In this document: positions 38,810 to 52,600 of the stretch, piece by piece | Numbering within the stretch: the first letter of the stretch is position 1 | How the letters are laid out: each line of letters starts with the position of its first letter | Source: Trichoplax adhaerens | Taxonomy: Eukaryota; Placozoa; Uniplacotomia; Trichoplacea; Trichoplacidae | Length of the DNA stretch: 64,000 nt | Assembly: GCF_000150275.1 (NCBI RefSeq) | Contig: NW_002060951.1 | Coordinates: 1,622,297 to 1,686,296, forward strand | Direction of reading: 5' to 3' | The notes under the pieces: model-generated | What the model saw: the letters and a program-made list of their open reading frames with translations, nothing else | Told to the model about the DNA's origin: nothing | Database searches by the model: none | Program-made: the position numbers and the translations under genes

Positions 38810-40440
38810 TCGTCGTCACGATTGCATTTGACTACGACGTACAGTACTCGTATTTAGCACCCTATGACCGTTGATAAACTTTCCATCATTTGATTACAGT
38901 ACTATATTTGCTTACTGTAAATTCGAGTGAAACGTTTGGGGGCTAAAGAGATATTTATAAGCTCGTTTAAATAGAAGCTTCTGTTCTACTTCCTGATAGA
39001 TCGCAGTACACGGTTTTCACGTTTGCTTCGAAATAAAAGGACTTGCCTTAAGACGGTTTGCGCCTAAGTCAATCCAAGTCCTTCAGATAAATATTAAACA
39101 CGCACGACTTCCTAATAAGAAAAGGTTCGGCACTTTAGAGGTTTAGTTAAATCAATAGCTCCGAAAAGTTGTTCGAATCCACCAACACTCTACTATGATG
39201 ATGAACTCACACAATTTGCGTGACTAAGAATGTTATACGTATATCATACTGATAACTGCATGATTTCATCGGAAGACAGTTATAGACATTAAACCCATTC
39301 TAAGCAATAATTTAAGATACTTCTTGATAACTGTTTTATTCAGAAATACCCTGGAAATATTCGAGTTTTATGTGTAATAAGGATGAGAATATCGTCGGTT
39401 AAGGTTGGTTGTTGCGATAGTTCGTTGTAATAGCTTTACGTTTGTAGCCTTCAGAAATATTACGGTACTTTCATGCAGTTGATAGGATACCCCTAAGCTA
39501 TTTAAATCAAACTTCTTTCAGTTTCTGAATTTATGAATTGCTGTAAAAGCAGAATAAAAATCTAAGTTATAATCTTCTTAGTTACCGCGTCGACAAGTAG
39601 GTATAATTCCAATAACTGCGAGAAACCTCAGTAAGCTCATTTGTAATATTATTTAGGACTTGAGTTGCCTAAATATCCTTTACGATTCTATGATCTCTTT
39701 CTTGGTTGCTTTATTTGGGATCGAAAAGAGACTATCATAAGTTTTATGGATGAAACGGTACTGTACCTGGCTATTGACTTATAATCTCGATCAGAATTCG
39801 TTCATGTTAATATTTCTACCGTATGAACAGAGCATCGGCCTCCGAGTTTATAGCTCGTAAATAAACCTTACAACAAAGTACGGTAATACGCGATAGTATC
39901 CTCGCAATTATTAACGTTACGGAAATTCTCTTTTATAACAACAAGAGTAAAACATATTGAAGTATGAGATTGTGTTATACGCAATCTTAACCTATTACCT
40001 GTTTTCATTTTAAACTAGATCTGAACATGAATTCTAGCCACCTTTACTGTATGAACCTTAAAAGTAATGCAAAGGATTAACCTATATAGGAACGTCCGTA
40101 AGAAAGTCTATTACAGAATGATCATGTTATTGAAATATAGCGATCAGACTAATGAAACTGTTCACTCTTTTAAATTCAATACTCGAATTTTGCCTTTCTT
40201 TCTTGTTAATGAGACACAAAAAAGTAAAGCATGTAAAGTAATGTATAGTCATATAGTGCCAGATAATTGAAAGTAGCAAAACAGGTTACTCCAGATTGTT
40301 TAATGATTACAGACCTGTTGACGTATTTCCTGGAATTATACATTATAAGGAAACGCTATTAATAGATGAGGAATCCTTTAGATATTTTATTATAAGTAAC
40401 AAATGCACCTGTTGGATTGTATATTTTATAAGACAAAAGA

Positions 40441-40466
40441 ATAATATCGTTTTTAAACGATATTAT
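40441..40466. repeat. Near-perfect palindrome, 12-bp arms
   Basis: ATAATATCGTTT, a 2-base centre, then AAACGATATTAT. Intergenic, about 440 bp from the copy F stop codon. Could be a hairpin or a dimeric protein-binding site; no second copy seen. Confidence 0.6.
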
Positions 40467-40907
40467 CTTGGCAGCTACCGTATCTACAGCAATTAGAATA
40501 AATACGCCCAAAAATAAAATTAATTGGCAACAATGCAATAAAAATATCTTATTCATGGTCAAGAGCTTTCGGACTAATATATGATGTTAACTTCCTCGCA
40601 CTTTTGCCTGCATCGATTTTCTTACAACCGATAAAACACAGTTTCAAAACTTTAAGTAGTTTATTTGTTATGTTAAGTTCAATATAGCCAATTAAATACG
40701 TTGGTATATAAGTGCCTTAGAACATTTTGTTTTTATAACAATTACACTATAATTTTATTTTTGTTATCATTATCAGCAATGATATGTCAAATCATTTAAT
40801 GATGTAAAATATTGAATATTGAGATTAAACGTGGATCACTCCACATGCGTGAATGCGATACATTATTATAATTTTTCACAAAGAACTTAACTATCATAGC
40901 AGTTCGA

Positions 40908-43900
40908 TTATGTTAGTAATGGGCTTGATTCATTAGGCTTCGTATTGTATAAATTTTTATCTGCTTTGATTCCATTTATAGCTTTTCCTGAGCCAAATTC
41001 AGAGCTAATGGAAAATATATGAATGAAAATTAGATTCAATATCGTAAAGCAGCTCGTTTAGGGCCTCGATTTGGCATTATATACCTTACAGTCCTTGAAA
41101 AATATAACTGATAATTTATGATAATAGTTTACTGACCTAGGAACTTCTGAATCTACCATTTTCTCAACTATCGTCAATAGTATTACTAAACCCATCTAAT
41201 ATAGAATATCAAAATTAATAGATATAATCGTATTATACACATGATTAATAATTTTTAACTGTAAATGATTTATGCTCTTTTCTGATGGCCACTTCAAACA
41301 TTTAAAATAAAGTAAATTACATACCTGACCAAACGCGATAAATCCTATGATCTAGATAAATTGTAAGAAAATCTTTTATTCAATATCAGATACGCACTTG
41401 TAAAATTTTAATGCTCGGCAAGAACTTTTCTTATTTTATCAATATCAGTTTTAATTACGCAATTTAGCCATTAATTTAGTGCTGTCATACTTAGTAGCTA
41501 ATGTTGTCCATTCTCTACTTTACTGCTGTATTTTTATTAACAATTGAACAATAACTAGTATTACTTACAGTAGAAATCCAGTCAAAGTCTACGTCTGATG
41601 CTGACGTAAACGTACCACCAACGATTGGACCAATTATTTGACTACATATTTGATGAAAATGAATTTAGTTACAGATTAAGAGGATAATATAGCTATTAAC
41701 TTCTATTATTAAAGGTTATAAATGATATACGTGCATGTTAATGTATCAACAAGTAAAAGCTTGATTGAATAGGCTATTGCGAACGAACCCGAGAGATATA
41801 AAAGCGCTATAGAGTCCAGACGTGACAGAATTCGTTGCAAAATCTTCTCTGCCTCTACAGTAACGACTTTAAGATTACAATAATATTAAAAATTGATAGA
41901 AACGATTAGTTTTAATCAAAGTTTTTTTAATAGAGAAAATTGAATTTGAAGAGCTTATTATAAGATGATCGTATTGCAGTGCTTATATGCTAACCTAGAC
42001 TTTGCAGCTTCCAGAACATCAGGATACGAGGGTATAAGAGCCACTGCTACCCCAGCTCCCATACCAATATTTGACAAAATTGTTTGTGTAAGGGTCCTAT
42101 TTTAGTAATTATTATTGCACGCGAAAGAATAAGATATGGGATAATGAGTCCTTTGTTGTACATATATGAAAATATTTGATTATTACCAATAGACGATAAA
42201 GATATTACTTACAGCTTTACAGGAATAAAAGGAGCTGGTCCCAAAAATAATAGCGAAACTCCCAAAATAGCATTTCCGAGCACAATAAATATTCGAAAAC
42301 CCTTTCAATTTAATAATGCGACGAGCTCAATCAATTACGGTAAGATGCCAGTAAAACCGATACTGCCTACTATACTATCGGTACAATTTATCATATCTTT
42401 TCGAAATCTTATAGCACCTAAAATTAATCTTAAGCTTTAAACTCACTATTCTATCTGATACATATCCAACAACCGGAGCACATAATCCATATGCGGCCGG
42501 TATTATAAGGAAGATCAGTCCCACTTGTGGATGTGACAATTTAAACTATTGACAGATTAAACTGATCATTACTCAAATAATTTATATAGTTATCTACTAT
42601 TCGATAAAAATAATACAGTCTAAACATATCAATCAGTTTGACTATGGATTCTCCTACCGGTTCAATATGGATGGACAAAGTTGGATCTAAATAACTAAAA
42701 CTGGTAATGTGGAGAGCAACTCCTATGCCTATCATGATTGACATAAATCATGAGTGAATCTTTGATTAGAAGACTGAATCCATTACTAGTAAAATTTAGA
42801 AAACTTGTCATGAATCTAAGTAAGATTTAATTGCATTCTATCTTTTTTATATTCAATTTACATATTATCAACACCCGTGGGAGTGTTATAAGGCGTTTCA
42901 TTAATCCTGTCGTTGAAATTTTACTTTCATCTGTAAAAGAAGCCAAAATTAATATCGTGGAAGCTAAATTAATTACGATACAACCACGAAGCTGAGAGAT
43001 TATGAAACAATTCTTTAAATAAATATATCAAGAGTTCTAACTGGTCACAATATATTATTAGCAAGTTAAGGAACATTTATTGATACTTACGCGAAACTGA
43101 AGGTAAGAAATAAGCGATACAAATACCGGCAACTATCATCAAAGATGCTAAAACGATAAATGGTAGTCTAAAGCCACCAGCCTTTATTCGAAACATTTAA
43201 TAAGTTGCAGATTAGGACATGGGCTAATTTTCTAAATTTTGAGATTATTTAAATAGAATTTGAAGAATAACAATGATAAAACTGATATAGTTACCTTATA
43301 AAGTAGGCCTCCAACTGGAGGGCCAGCCATAAATCCTAGGCTTGTTGCAATTTCTAAAAATCCCTGTAGAGAAAATGAAATACAACGTAATTATTGTTAT
43401 TTATGTTATTTGATATTACTAATATATGGTACTACATAATTGTTTAAGCAAAAACCTAATAATAAATTTATAATTATATTAGAGTGAATATAAATACATC
43501 ATGGTAGCATAAAACTAAAAATTTTTTCAACTACGTTATTTTGAGGTGCGGTGATGAAACTAAAGATTAGCTATATGTTCGCACCATTAATCCAAAAATA
43601 TAGCCTTCTTATTAAATAGATCCAAAGAAATGATTCATCATAACATATAAACGTGCAATTTATTTAAAATACGGAACTTACTAGTGTAGTCGCAACGGAA
43701 TCCTTGAAAACTGCCGATGCAAATGAAAATCCAGCAGTTTGATAGGCTGCTGCACCCATTCCTTCGATCCCTCTGACAACTATACAAAATGCTACGAATG
43801 TATCATGATCCAAAATTTCGGGTAAAAATCTATAATTTGAATATTAGCAAGAGTCAGTAAATGTTCACGATTGCAATGTTGCACCAGTATTGAACCGTAA

Positions 43901-45776
43901 TAAAAATACTTTTGGTTTTAAAGGTATGCATAATAGCAATCATAAATAGTATTTGTTTCAAAAATTGATCTAATTTAGTAAATAATAATGTAGAACTCTT
44001 AAGTTATCTTGATAATTTCAAGAAATTTTTAATACTTACCCGAATGCCATTGTACATCCACCATCGATCATCATGCCAGCCCAGAGAGCATATTTTACTC
44101 CAATGTGGGGTAGCTATTATCCAAAAAGAGAATAAAATTTACACCAGAAATTATATAAGGTATAGATTCCAATAATAATTATAAGACACCAAATTCTATG
44201 ATTATTATTGATTAAATTTTAAATAAATACTATACTGCAATGACTAATTGAAAAAATATCAAAAATGAATCAACTTTAGATTAGAGTATAATCTTATTTA
44301 CTATTGCTGCTATTTATACTATAGATAAGACTTGTTAGCATAGACCAGAAGATATGCTGTGTTATTAGAGTGAAAAATTAGCTTCTACATGAACTATTTT
44401 GAAAATAATGTATCGAACTTCAATAATAAAGTCGTTTCTACTGTTTAATTGATTGTTTAAGGAGTAATTTGATAAAACTATCGATAGCTTAAGCTTATTG
44501 CTATGCTGGCAATGCTATAAAGTTTAGTATTTCTTCATAATTAGCAGTGACTAAATATGATCGACTTCAGTAAAGCTAAGTCCATTTCTTAGTACTCAAT
44601 GCTTACAAAAGCGCCAATGATTGGAGAAACGATTAGTTTAACCAAAGGATAGACAGCAAATATGATACCAATTTCAAAATTAGTAACATTCCTTTCCTCG
44701 GCCTAACGTAATAAAAAGAAGATTCGTAATATTAAATGCTGATGATGATGCATTTGCTTTACAAGAACTTATATATTGTCAATTTTTCTTTAAAGGCACA
44801 GAAAATACGAAGGTAATTACATGAACTTGGGGAACTATGTTATCACACATCTAGAGCAATTTTATAATTGACTTTGTGGACATATTTATCTATTTAAATG
44901 CCAAATTTTACAGCAGTTGGTCATTACGTGATAATCATAGAGACAGCTATACTGGATTACTATTCTTTACAGTACAGTATAACGTTGTGGTTAAAACCAT
45001 TTCATCCCTTAGAACTTTAAAGCAATCGAAGGTTTGAAAATTATTCGAAGTTATCCTAGCAATAACATATTCGTTCAGAACATGAAGAGTTGCATTCTTT
45101 CATTCACATTTCCTTTCGATTTTTCTCACTAAAAGAATTATAATCAAATTAGAAAGTAGGGCTAATTTATTATGGAATAAATGCTCCTACAGTGTGTCAA
45201 GATATTAGGAGCAGATGATGATGTTCTTCTTGGCAAGTGGGTTGACTTTCTAATGGACTTACAAAGCAATAGTGGTAATCTCTGCAGTGAAAGCTTCTCA
45301 AAAGTGCAGAATATGTCTAAGCTAAGTACGAACGAATTGTTCGTAGCCCAGAAGTAAATAAATGCTTAAACTAACCGAATTTAATCGAAGGGAAAATGAA
45401 GGCTGATTTTTAATTACTTTCATGCTTACAACGATTTTATCCGTGATAAATGATATAAGTGAGGTAGAAAGTTTGTATTCTCTGGTAAAAATAATGTTAA
45501 CGTGTATGCATACTTGTTTATCAGGGTACCGTATTTAATTAGAAATAAAATTGGCTTCAATATTATCTTTATTAAAGTTAGCCGATGTATCTGTTCGATC
45601 ACATTAAATAAAGAAAGTGATGTTATACGTAATCTACTTACAAGTGTTGGAAAAAATGGAGCAATAACTGCGTAAACCGATCCAGTTACAACATAGGTGC
45701 AGCTGAGAATAATAATAGAGATGATCTTAATTCGACGAGATATTGTAGATACTTGAGTTTGAGCAGTATCTTCCAT
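40908..45776 (-). CDS. SLC18B1-like: Copy F: SLC18B1-like MFS transporter, 16 exons, about 458 aa
   Basis: Exons 5'->3': 45642-45776, 44607-44702, 44040-44113, 43682-43829, 43295-43363, 43091-43181, 42862-42930, 42658-42728, 42447-42545, 42213-42301, 41995-42096, 41789-41866, 41569-41641, 41325-41351, 41137-41195, 40908-41004. It served as the template for the others. TM1 SVYAVIAPFFPTL; exon 4 GIEGMGAAAYQTA; exon 5 GFMAGPPVGGLLYK; exon 6 AGGFRLPFIV; exon 8 SYLDPTLSIHIEP; exon 9/10 motif A GYVSDRI|GFR; exon 10 FLGPAPF; exon 12 opens with SRYCRGRED in the loop before TM11. The tail of about 45 residues ends PNESSPLLT, fitting [DE]xxxL[LI]. Length equals the usual SLC18B1 length of about 450-460 residues. 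Codon phases at all 15 junctions agree with copies G and H. Family role is vesicular/endolysosomal proton-coupled polyamine-type transport; the substrate here is unknown. Confidence 0.92.
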
Positions 45777-48700
45777 CCTTTTGGAGTAAAAACTTCACAG
45801 TGATGCGCCCTTATTTCAAAATAATTTACTGCACGCTCAGGTATAACTTCTAGTAGGCCATCGTTTCTTTATAATTAGATTCCTTGATAAATTGCCTAAA
45901 AGGTTCTATCCATGTAATTTAAGCATAATCACCATTAAGTTCGGTCTGTATTTTGGATTATGAACGGTGAATAAATATCGTTTCCAAGAATAGTACTACA
46001 ACAACTAATTAATTTAAGAGGCCGATTTTAATATGATATTCGATTGAAATTCTTGGAAAGCACAAAATATCTGAGATGCCAAATTTAACCAAATTGTATA
46101 CTGTAGTACTTCAACTAAATATTCAAAAGTGATATAAAGTACGTAAAAACTAAATCAATAACGAGAATGCTTGACGTCGACACTCGATGAACAGAAGTTA
46201 CATTGAATATCTTGATAACAGTCGTTAACTCAATAGCTTATCTAACAATAAAAAGCGGTATAATTAATGGTATGAAATATTGATCAAACGATATTTCCCT
46301 TACTAAAATTGTTGCAAAATGAAAGATATGACTAATAATGTTTATGTCAGCTGAGGTACGATATAAATTTTGACTACAATTGATTCAAAATCGAGTGAAT
46401 TAATACTAGCACTATAGGTGAAAAAGGACGGCAAATGCAATATTATCTGCGATAAGAATGTGACAGTTATTTATTCTACTTATTTACTATGTAAATCACC
46501 CTATCGACGTCATCTTACTCGTATTACTGTATAGATATACATGTTGTAAGAAGACACTATAGAATTTGGTATTTGATTATGTTGTACCTTAGTCTGTCTG
46601 TGCAGTACTACTAGCGATGATAAAATAATTTTGTTGCTATAATTAAACGAGATCATAAGGAGCGATAGAGTAGACTTTACCGTACCGGAATTTATTGCAA
46701 AAATATACGCGTCCTCGTATTGTACTATCCAACAATCCAACTGGATTGATATCTATAATGACCCAGTATTAATTATAATGGAAATTATACTTTCAGACAC
46801 TATTATTTCCATGTAAATTGGGGTAGAATTTATTCTTTCAAAATAATAATATATGAAGGAGCTAATGGGCGGTGAATGATGACGAAGGAATCTCTTGCTC
46901 ATCATGTGATGTTTACTCGACAAGAAAAAAATTGGAGGCCACGCTATCAAAGTGATGTGTTTTGTAACCAGTATTTCACCTTACTGTCCACTAGTGATTG
47001 GTAGAGTATTCCACCATATTCAGTCATATCGAGTTGCAATGGCCGTGTACTGTCAGACTGAAATGGACAATTGCAGTCTCATACTAGAAACAGTACAAGG
47101 GCGCTGTTTTATCCTATTACCACATACTGAACTAGTGCAATTCACGGAGATCATTATTGCACCGTAGAAACTAGCTAAAAGTGCGTTCTTCGTCTGTCCG
47201 TCTTTCGTTCAGCCTTGTCAGACTGTGTACTGTGTAGTGTGCAATTGTGCATGCAGCTAAGTAGAGCATAGCCGAAGGATAACGAGCGAGGGGTCTACTC
47301 GCAAGTAGTGATTGTAATTATTATTAATTAATTAATATCCTACTCTTTAGTATAGTAGAAATCCTCCTGATTGCAAGGAAGTTGCATATTTTCAGGGATA
47401 ACTTTCATATTGTATCTGCAGTTTATCACTATAACCCGTCTCCTGTCGTGATTAGCACATAAGGTAAAGTGCCATGAGACGTAATTGCCAGAAAATAGCT
47501 ATAGGAGTGCAGTGAATATTGTAGTAGATAAAATAGAGGTAAGACCCCTCTTACTTCTTACCTCTAGAGTAGAAAAACTCTCGGTTGCAAGCAAGTTCAT
47601 CCACGACTACACTCTACAAGTTATGTATTCTATCTCTCCTATTTTACCATACTGTCTAGTAATAATAAATCATAATATCGAGCAAACTGTAGAAACTACC
47701 TACAAGTTACGATCGTAAGCATACAGCAGAAAACTTGACGTTTGTAGGGAATATTACTTCATCTGCGGCCAACGTCGAAAAGTGACGTATTGTATCTTCA
47801 GTATTTTTCTATGCTCTACTGTCTAATAGTGATAGGTACGCAAGGTTGTGTGCAATAACAACGTAATATAGTACGTAAAGTAGATATAGAAAGTGGAGCT
47901 GTAGATTACAGTCGTAAGCATGCAGTTTAATGCAGCCGTGGATGCTCTGCCCACCGGAATCTTAATGTACTGCATAATTATGATTATACGGTATACATGC
48001 CGTAACCTACCGTTAAGAAGGTGCAAATTGATACAGATTGTAATATTATATTCCACGAAATAGTTTGTGTTGCTAATGTATGCCTATGCGGTGTCATCTT
48101 AAAGGGTATGCTATCACCACAAACTTAAAAAGTAAATTTTCAAAAAGGTAAAAAATGACTTTGGTCATTGTATTGGTGCACCGTGGCATTATGTACTTGT
48201 TACGATGCGTAAGCTCGTCCTAATTATAACTTTAAAAGGATACTTTTATATTATGTGCACCGGGAGTTTCTGACGAGACTATAAAAGGCTGGTGCCTGAA
48301 GATTCCTTTTTAGTTCGTTAGTCGGTTAGATAGTCAACTAGTTTTTCAATTGATATTTAATTGTAAAGACTATAATCTTGGGTGCCAAGATTCCTTCAGT
48401 AATAAATGATAGTAAATCTCTGACTATCTCGTCTACATCATCTGTGACGCTATAATTGTACCATAGTATTCGGTCGTTGGAACTGAATTATTTGGTGATA
48501 TAGCTAATCTCGCCTCCTTAAGTTAGTAAGTGGCGTTCTCCGCAAGGATTGGCGTGTGTAGACTACTTTGTCACTAGTGGTGTGTGACAGTACTGTAATT
48601 ATAAGCAAATTGGATTTCTTGAATCTGTGCAATGCTACTTGGAGACTACGTTTACTTAATTCTCAATGCTAAAAATTATCATGAATGTGTAGTAAGCTGC

Positions 48701-49693
48701 ATTTCTAGCTTCATCTAAGATTTAAAATGCTAAGCACGCAAGACATACGATTTCATGGCCTACTGCAATGTCAAAGACATTATATATAATGATATTCAAG
48801 TATGTATAGGGGTAAATCTCATAGAATAGATCAGTGGAATTCATGCATTCTTTATTAAGTTAGCTAAGTTTTATATTGGCAATTAGCTTGTACAAAATAA
48901 AATCACTACTATAGATATTCTAAGCAACTATGCATGATTGCCCTTGTCGTTATTAAAAATTTTCAAATACTGTAACAATACTGTCAATAAAACATTAAGA
49001 CTTCCTGCTTAGTTGCACTGTTTGATATCGAATATAGGCTATGTCGATGTTCCAATTATAAAATCCTGAACTGAATATATTACTGTACATTACGCTACTT
49101 GCGTCCTTACTTGTTGGTAAGTAGCATGTTACTCAATCATGGGAGCTTAAGGCATAATTCATGTAATTCAAAATAATAAAGTAGAAATATCAATACTTGA
49201 AATATTTGATGTATTTTCATTTATTACTTTTTGCTCAGTTAAATTAGCAGTGCAAAGAATCACCAAAAGCTAAAATATCAATAATACTTCGACAAGTGCA
49301 CATATATTCATTTGTATGTTATTCCTGTCTCTTTCAACACTACAGTAGTGGAAAGTAGAGCCCCTCGTAAGATCTTCAATATACTCAATACAGTATGTAT
49401 CTAAAAATGTATAAATAATAAAGAATAAAGCAATTTCTTCCAAGACTATCACTTCGTGCCAAATATACGAAAAATAATTTTACTTTTCTCTCAAATAGTC
49501 ATTTCATGAATGTTAGAATTAAATATCCAATTAATTCGAGAAAATATGCACCATGGCCATTATGGTCATTAACTCCAACATAATTCGGTAATTTTTTAAT
49601 TTTTAATTGAAATTAACTTAAAATTGAAAATTATAGTGTATATCGATACTGTTACATTGTATTAAATCAGATTAATCACCGTTATCTTCATCA
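45777..49693. other. Intergenic spacer between copies F and G (3.9 kb)
   Basis: No family exon found. It contains an exact copy of one MITE terminal sequence, GTCTGTCCGTCT, at 47192-47203 without a clear partner. There is a stretch taacgagcgaggg at about 47280 that also occurs near 17783 in copy C intron 1. A hairpin lies at 47535-47565, next to loosely repeated agtagaaa...gcaagcaagtt blocks (47353 and 47569). Several 65-77 codon frames at 46510-48056 on both strands look like chance. Confidence 0.55.
47535..47565 (+). repeat. 10-bp hairpin in F-G spacer
   Basis: AGAGGTAAGA (47535-47544), 11-base loop, TCTTACCTCT (47556-47565). The perfect stem contains sequences resembling a 5' splice site (AG|GTAAGA) on both strands. 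Function unknown. Confidence 0.5.
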
Positions 49694-52600
49694 TTATGTT
49701 AGCAATGGTTTACTTTCTTCATTATCCACGTTAGAGTCAATGCTTTTATTGTTGACATTCTCCTTGGCATGAGATGCTTGTCTATTAATGGACACATATC
49801 GATAAAAGGAGATCATACAGGTATACCTACTTATGTATTATGTTACGGAAAAGAACCTTGGATAAACTAACCCTGCTGCTTGATGCATGAAAGTATTCTC
49901 CACGACGGTTAAGATAATAACAAGAATTGCCTATCAATACAGCCCCTTGTTAAAATTTATGATATCATCATCCTGCCATTATAGTTCGTTACCGAGATTA
50001 CTTTACAACTCCAATAAAGATTAATATCAATAATGTCTAACTGCAAGTGTATAAATTGCTATATAACTAGCATTTCATTATGTTATTAATCAGCCTTCTT
50101 CAAAAGACAGATAATCAAGAACTTTGATCAGCTGAAAATTTATGCTGATATTATAATATCTTATCTCAAATCAGTCTAAATATTGAACGCACCTGGCCGA
50201 ATAGGGCGAAACCAAAGATCTGAACGTCATAAAAAAAATAATAATTCCCGGTTATTTTTACAGATTATATGCCATGATCTATAATTACGCTGCTTAAACA
50301 ATAAATTGGATCAAACTATAATAATTCTATGCTATTACAACGTATGTACTGGAATCCCTTACTCATTCACAATAATGAAACATACAGTAGATAGACTAGA
50401 TATGCGTATTGCACGTTGTCTACTTATGCCATATAAAGCGCTCAGGTACTAAGATTGCATATAGCTAATGTAAGTAATTTATCGACATTATTAATTAAAG
50501 ATTTAAGTTAGCATAACTACCGCTGTAGCCCAATCGAAACCGACATCAACGTTAGGTACGGCTGCAGCAACTGCAGGACCAATGATTTGCCTAATGATTA
50601 TAAAAAATACGGCATTGTTACTAAAAATCTGATTATATACTTAACCATATTATATTATTATTAATCATTATCAGTGTAGCGATTTTAATCACATTTTTCA
50701 CAAAAAATTGATAAAACAGGCACTTGTGATATCATACAGATCTTAGCTGTAGGTTTAATCATAGACAAAAGTGCCACATTTATCCACCATACGTTATCAT
50801 TGTTGCGTTTATGATAATGTAAAGACACATAAACTATAGAGCTAAAAGTATCTAGATTTTGATATTAGGTACATCTATTGTATCATGCCCTATACAACCA
50901 AAATAGTACCGGTAGTACAAATTACAAGCTAAAACTTATTTAGATATCAGAATTGGGTATATTTATCTTGCAATAACCATGTGCAAAATGAGACAGTAAT
51001 GGTAGCACAAATTGAAGGCCATGAAGTATTTAGATATCAGATTTAAAAATTCTCATATTGATCTTACTATGTCTGTATGCATATAGTGGTACATCGTGAC
51101 TATAGACTTCATATTAATCCAAAAATAGATCACAAACGACATTTTACTTACGATAAATAAAGATTAAAATTTTATCTTATAACTGTAATATGTTGTAAAT
51201 ACGAAAACCTGCCCTGCAATTAGGACATGTATAGAATTAAGAAGATAGTATTAATAATTCTTTGGGCAATAAAAGTGCACCAAATATACTGTAATTGTGC
51301 GGATAATTACAAATCTGATGTTAGGAAGTTTTACAACACTTACCCAACTGCGAGGGAGGCGCTAAAAAGTCCAGACGTAATGGAGTTAATAACAAATTCG
51401 TCATAATGTTGACCAAAACTGTTGAAAATTGTTTAAACTTTCGTTAAAATTAAAAATAATTTAATTTTTGTAGCTATTCCTGATAAAGGTCTCCTACTTA
51501 AATACGAGCAATTATAAACAAATATAATTTTTATACCGTTCTCTAGCTGATTTTAACACGTCAGTATAAGAAGGGACAAAGGCGATAGCCAATCCAATTC
51601 CTAATCCAACATTAGCTAATATAGTCTGCGTTACACTCCTGCATAAAAACATAACAGTAATTAATCATATCTGCCAACCGCCTTTATGCAGGTATATACT
51701 GATATCAGCTGTACGTATGATAGCAATTTGATAACATCTCGTACAATCGAATGGGCAAATATGTTGCTGGTCCAAGGAATTGTAAACCAATTGCAAGCAC
51801 TAGATAGCCAATTATCATCATCAGCCGGGAATTCTTAGCAAATATAAAAACATTTGCATCATTTCATAACGTTCATAAGTCATCAACCATGTAAGATCAG
51901 CTTAATACCACAGGGCAACGATAGCATTTTTGACTCAGTTATACACATCATACAATGATAACAGTTATACAGAATTAAAGGCAGTTTAGAACCTCATATT
52001 TGCACATTTCTTGGACGTTTACTATCAAGAATTATACTGTATGGCATCTTAAACTTACTTAAAGCTTGAGTTTGCAGAGAATAGAGCAAAGGTAGCAAAC
52101 TATGGCTTACGATTTTATCTGCAATGATTCCAGCAACGAAAGAGAACAATCCAAAGGCTCCAGGCAAGATTAGAAATACAAGTCCAATTTGAGGTATCGT
52201 CAGCCTGAGCTAAACAAATCATGATAATATCACTTGCTTCGATACATTTAAGCTATCAAATTACTGGTAGTGCAGAAAAAATTTGATTAAAATAGTTGAT
52301 TAACTAATCTTACCGGTTTTATGTGCAATGATAGTAGTGGGAATATAAAACCAGAACTGGCAATAAATAAAGCGACACCGAAACCTATTAATGAAGCAAA
52401 GAAATATGTTAAGTAGTAAGAATGCCTATAAAATAACAAAAACATTTAATAATCTAATAGATCCTTTTAATGAAATAAAAGAGAAATATTTGTATTTATC
52501 AGATATCTTCTATTGATTATTGCTTTGCTGTTTTATAAGCAGCCATACAGATTATAGTTACGCTTGGAGAACAAATTAAGCGCTTTAGGAGATGAACTGG

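Larger units (their letters stand above)
37796..40907. other. Intergenic spacer between copies E and F
   Basis: AT-rich with a more GC-rich patch at about 38780-38850 that includes AACATGGCGGCC (38798-38809), a YY1-type motif, about 1 kb upstream of copy E. A 78-codon frame at 38116-38352 (minus) has no family I recognise. A perfect short palindrome lies at 40441-40466. No RNA gene found; a GTTCGAATCC at about 39172 was checked as a tRNA B box and rejected. Confidence 0.6.

Noticed and set aside
39120-39200. GTTCGAATCC resembling a tRNA B box
   Set aside because: No matching A box or acceptor stem could be built around it; the T-arm does not pair with correct spacing.
46510-48056. Several 65-77 codon frames in the F-G spacer
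   Set aside because: They overlap on both strands, lack similarity to each other or to known families, and have no supporting splice structure.
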